In this document: piece after piece, positions 34,156 to 34,635 of the stretch
Numbering within the stretch: position 1 is the stretch's first letter
How the letters are laid out: the number at the start of each line of letters is the position of its first letter
NCBI GenBank assembly: GCA_945883955.1
Contig: CAMCYN010000011.1
Span: forward strand, 1-34,635
DNA from: Akkermansia muciniphila
GTDB taxonomy: Bacteria > Verrucomicrobiota > Verrucomicrobiia > Chthoniobacterales > Chthoniobacteraceae
DNA length: 34,635 nucleotides
Direction of reading: 5' to 3'
Position numbers and translations under genes: made by a program
Notes under the pieces: generated by a model
Database searches by the model: none
The model's input: only the letters and a program-made list of their open reading frames with translations
What the model was told of the DNA's origin: nothing

Positions 34156-34635
34156 TTACGAGATCAGCTCTTTGACCACATTACCGAAGTTGTCCGTGAG
34201 ACGGAATTCGCGGCCGTTGTAGTTGTAGATGAGTTTGGTGTGATCAAAGCCCATCAGCGCCAGAATCGTCGCGTGTAGATCGTGGATGTGCATTTTGTTC
34301 TCCACCGCCCGGCCACCGAACTCGTCGGTGGCTCCGTAAGTCGTTCCACCCTTCACGCCGCCGCCTGCCATCCACGAACACATCGCACGTCCGTTGTGGT
34401 CGCGTCCGGGGGCTCCTGCTCCACCGCCGGCTGTCACCGTGCGCCCAAATTCCCCGCCCCAGATCACCAGCGTCGAGTCGAGCAGACCGCGCTGTTTGAG
34501 ATCCTGCAGAAGCGCTGCGGCTGGTCCATCAATGCCTTCGGCGGCCCGGCGCACCGAGTTGCCGATGTCGGCGTGCGTGTCCCAGCCGCCGGTGCTGACT
34601 TGCACAAAACGGACCCCGCGTTCGACCAGGCGGCG
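34156..34635 (-). CDS. DUF1501 family protein, C-terminal part (cut by window edge)
   Basis: The last 159 residues of a DUF1501 (sulfatase/alkaline-phosphatase-like fold) protein; the frame runs open off the right edge, so a start inside the window is not expected. Visible blocks: 'RGVRFVQVSTGGWDTHADI', 'LLQDLKQRGLLDSTLVIWGGEFGRT', 'GRDHNGRAMCSWMAGGGVKGG' and 'HDLHATILALMGFDHTKL', the last two being the metal-site-like histidine region. Members are normally about 450-490 residues and carry a Tat signal. It lies 80 bp upstream of the DUF1549/DUF1553 gene, the standard pairing in PVC genomes, probably co-transcribed. Confidence 0.92.
   Translation of the reverse strand, partial: RRLVERGVRFVQVSTGGWDTHADIGNSVRRAAEGIDGPAAALLQDLKQRGLLDSTLVIWGGEFGRTVTAGGGAGAPGRDHNGRAMCSWMAGGGVKGGTTYGATDEFGGRAVENKMHIHDLHATILALMGFDHTKLIYNYNGREFRLTDNFGNVVKELIS

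Noticed and set aside
32651-34222. 523-residue plus-strand open frame
   Set aside because: Lies fully opposite the DUF1549/DUF1553 gene; its composition is the mirror of that gene's codon bias and it shows no recognisable family.

Overview
The window looks like a chromosomal segment of a diderm bacterium of the Planctomycetes-Verrucomicrobia-Chlamydiae (PVC) superphylum, most likely a verrucomicrobion; this is inferred from gene content only. Support comes from a planctomycete-type cytochrome/DUF1549/DUF1553 protein next to a DUF1501 protein, a PVC-type 'membrane-bound dehydrogenase' with a C-terminal haem c site, a secreted ThuA-domain protein, an oversized GreA reminiscent of chlamydial GreA, and a TamA/TamB pair that implies an outer membrane. 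There are no insertion sequences, integrases, CRISPR arrays or tRNAs that I can see. Most of the window is ordinary, densely packed chromosome.

Layout. Positions 1-93 hold the 3' end of a 5S rRNA gene and its intrinsic terminator, so an rRNA operon ends here. A complete branched-chain amino acid/amide ABC transporter operon (livK-H-M-G-F) follows on the plus strand to 4737, then rplU-rpmA to 5402, closed by a strong hairpin. From 5536 to 10258 a minus-strand block encodes release factor 2 (with a classical programmed +1 frameshift), an FtsB/DivIC-like septum protein, enolase and a long GreA-type protein. copA (copper-exporting P-type ATPase) runs on the plus strand at 10488-12710 and overlaps the convergent prmA by 47 bp. 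prmA lies at the end of a minus-strand run tamB-tamA-exported methyltransferase-prmA (20344 down to 12664). argH diverges from tamB and is followed by a Nudix hydrolase, an unusual receiver-like/CheX-like protein and a secreted ThuA-domain protein, all on the plus strand to 24801. The remainder is on the minus strand: the PVC dehydrogenase/haem protein, lutCBA (L-lactate oxidation), the DUF1549/DUF1553 cytochrome protein and the cut-off end of a DUF1501 gene.

How they work together. The left two thirds is mostly housekeeping: translation (5S, L21, L27, RF2, PrmA), transcript proofreading (GreA-like), glycolysis (enolase), division (FtsB-like), arginine synthesis and outer-membrane assembly (TamAB). 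The right third is a periplasmic/redox and catabolic area typical of PVC bacteria: exported c-type cytochrome proteins, a ThuA-like protein and the LutABC iron-sulfur lactate oxidation complex.

Most notable observations: the prfB frameshift, whose joined product places the SPF and GGQ motifs at exactly the residue numbers known for E. coli RF2; a terminator-like hairpin touching the prfB start codon; a GreA with a CarD-like N-terminus; a receiver protein lacking every phosphotransfer residue and joined to a CheX-like domain; an exported SAM-methyltransferase between tamA and prmA; and a general lack of Shine-Dalgarno sequences before first genes of transcription units, most of which instead have T at position -1, often after a pyrimidine-rich stretch.
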